A DNA stretch of 64,000 nt, from assembly GCF_947493765.1 (NCBI RefSeq), contig NZ_CANLSZ010000001.1:310001-374000 (forward strand), read 5' to 3'. Made by a program: the position numbers and the translations under genes. The stretch's first letter is position 1, and each line of letters opens with the position of its first letter. The notes under the pieces are model-generated. The model did no database searches. It saw only the letters and a list, made by a program, of their open reading frames with translations, and was not told where the DNA came from. The stretch comes from an uncultured Arthrobacter sp. (GTDB lineage: Bacteria; Actinomycetota; Actinomycetes; Actinomycetales; Micrococcaceae). Below, one piece after another: positions 63,099 to 64,000 of the stretch.

Positions 63099-64000
63099 GC
63101 CGCGGATCCCAGCAGGGCCGCGATGTCCACACCCGCGGCTGCGAATTTGTCCTCCGCCGGCATGCCGCTCGCCGCGAGGTGCAGGGCTCCGTCGATCCGT
63201 CTGAAGACGTAGGAGGACTCGATCACCCCGTTCTCGACGCGTCGGCCGAGGGCCATGATCTCCATGACTCTGCGCTGGCCGCCGGGGAGCCGGGCGCAGT
63301 GCACCACGAGGTCGATGCAGGAGGCCACGGTGGGCACCACGAAGCTGCTCGAGATGTTCTCCCCGGCCAGCAGGGGAAGCGTGCAGATCTTCGTGATCGC
63401 GTCGTGCGCACTGTTGGCATGGACGCTGCACATGCCCGGGAGCCCGCTGTTGAGCGCGATGAGCATGTCGAGGCTCTCGGCCTCCCGCACCTCCCCCACG
63501 ATCAACCGGTCCGGCCGCATCCGCAGGGCCTCCTTGACCAGGCGTCGCAGCGGGATCTCGCCGTGTCCCTCGAGATTCGGTTGCCTGCACTGCAGTCCGA
63601 CGACGTCGCGCAGCGGCAGCTGGAGCTCGAAGATCTCCTCCACGGTGATCACGCGCTCCCGGGGGCCGATCGAGGCCCCGAGGCAGTTGAGCATGGTGGT
63701 CTTCCCCGCCTGCGTGGCACCGGAGACGAGGACGTTGAGCCCGCTCGCAACTGCCACACCGAGGAAGCGCGCCGCCTGCGGGGACAGGGTGCCGAGCTCC
63801 ACGAGGTGCTCCAGTCTCGAGGCGCGCGCAATGAACTTCCGGATGTTCACGGACCAGTGTTTCCGTGTCACCTCGGGGATGACCACGTGCAGTCGCGAGC
63901 CGTCGGGCAAGGACGCGTCGACGAAAGGCGACGAGACGTCGAGACGGCGCCCGGAGGACTTCAGCATCTTCTCCACGAGATCGCGCACCTGCTGGTCGGT
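63095..64000 (-). CDS. tadA: Type IV/II secretion ATPase TadA (CpaF), C-terminal part
   Basis: The visible 301 residues hold the motor core: Walker A SGATQAGKTTML, Asp/Glu box VITVEEIFELQL, His box, Walker B RPDRLIVGEVRE and HANSAHDAI. It drives pilin assembly. The N-terminal domain is beyond the right edge of the window, and no start codon is visible there. Confidence 0.93.
   Translation of the reverse strand, partial: TDQQVRDLVEKMLKSSGRRLDVSSPFVDASLPDGSRLHVVIPEVTRKHWSVNIRKFIARASRLEHLVELGTLSPQAARFLGVAVASGLNVLVSGATQAGKTTMLNCLGASIGPRERVITVEEIFELQLPLRDVVGLQCRQPNLEGHGEIPLRRLVKEALRMRPDRLIVGEVREAESLDMLIALNSGLPGMCSVHANSAHDAITKICTLPLLAGENISSSFVVPTVASCIDLVVHCARLPGGQRRVMEIMALGRRVENGVIESSYVFRRIDGALHLAASGMPAEDKFAAAGVDIAALLGSAA

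Overview
This is a high-GC window from an actinobacterium, most likely Micrococcaceae (Arthrobacter-like). The evidence is the fused 2-oxoglutarate enzyme Kgd, a SigR/RsrA thiol-stress pair, the 24-residue ribosomal protein bL37, a GuaB1-type IMPDH relative, a Tad pilus cluster and frequent GTG starts with ATGA/GTGA overlaps. Most of the window is ordinary, tightly packed core chromosome. The part between about 4.3 and 12.2 kb looks accessory.

Layout: 1-1.1 kb holds the 5' part of argS (minus). 1.3-4.3 kb is a three-gene flavin redox operon: an FMN-binding lipoprotein, ApbE, and an RnfD/NqrB-like membrane domain fused to a ferredoxin-reductase domain. 4.4-12.2 kb is a loose region with a tRNA-Arg(CCG), an MFS transporter, a DUF981-like membrane protein, three GNAT acetyltransferases, a RelE-type toxin with a frameshifted antitoxin, an MDR oxidoreductase, and a family of palindromic repeats (GTCGATCCCA...TGGGATCGAC) at 5.2, 9.7-9.9 and 11.8-12.1 kb. 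12.2-16.5 kb is a DUF4129/MoxR/DUF58 operon without a transglutaminase. 16.5-20.6 kb is hrpA. 20.6-24.1 kb has a HIT protein, a mercaptopyruvate-type sulfurtransferase divergent from a Cds1-like PLP enzyme, and a metallo-beta-lactamase-fold protein. 24.2-27.5 kb is zinc homeostasis (zur and a Zn ABC transporter with a Zur-like box). 27.5-30 kb has two overlapping CNNM/CBS proteins. 30.3-36.5 kb has guaB1, kgd and a degenerate SGNH protein. 36.8-43 kb is a complete oligopeptide ABC transporter. 43.1-49.2 kb has an MDR dehydrogenase, bL37, rsrA-sigR with an autoregulatory promoter, a DoxX protein, aroA-rsgA and a cold-shock gene. 49.3-54.4 kb has hisN, a methyltransferase and a manganese-type ABC transporter plus its DtxR-family regulator. 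54.5-59.6 kb has a YbdK-type ligase, an LGFP-repeat D,D-carboxypeptidase, tmRNA, smpB and prfB. 59.6-64 kb is a Tad pilus operon running off the right edge.

Functional themes: metal control (Zur/Zn and MntR/Mn), thiol and sulfur chemistry (SigR/RsrA, sulfurtransferase, Cds1-like enzyme), ribosome rescue (tmRNA/SmpB), and extracytoplasmic functions (flavin electron transfer, Tad pilus, cell-wall peptidase). The most notable points are the compact flavin electron-transfer operon, the split antitoxin inside a repeat-bracketed segment, a DtxR-type operator centred on the start codon of the Mn-binding-protein gene, and a perfect SigR promoter feeding an N-terminally extended SigR start. No CRISPR array, prophage or transposase was seen.
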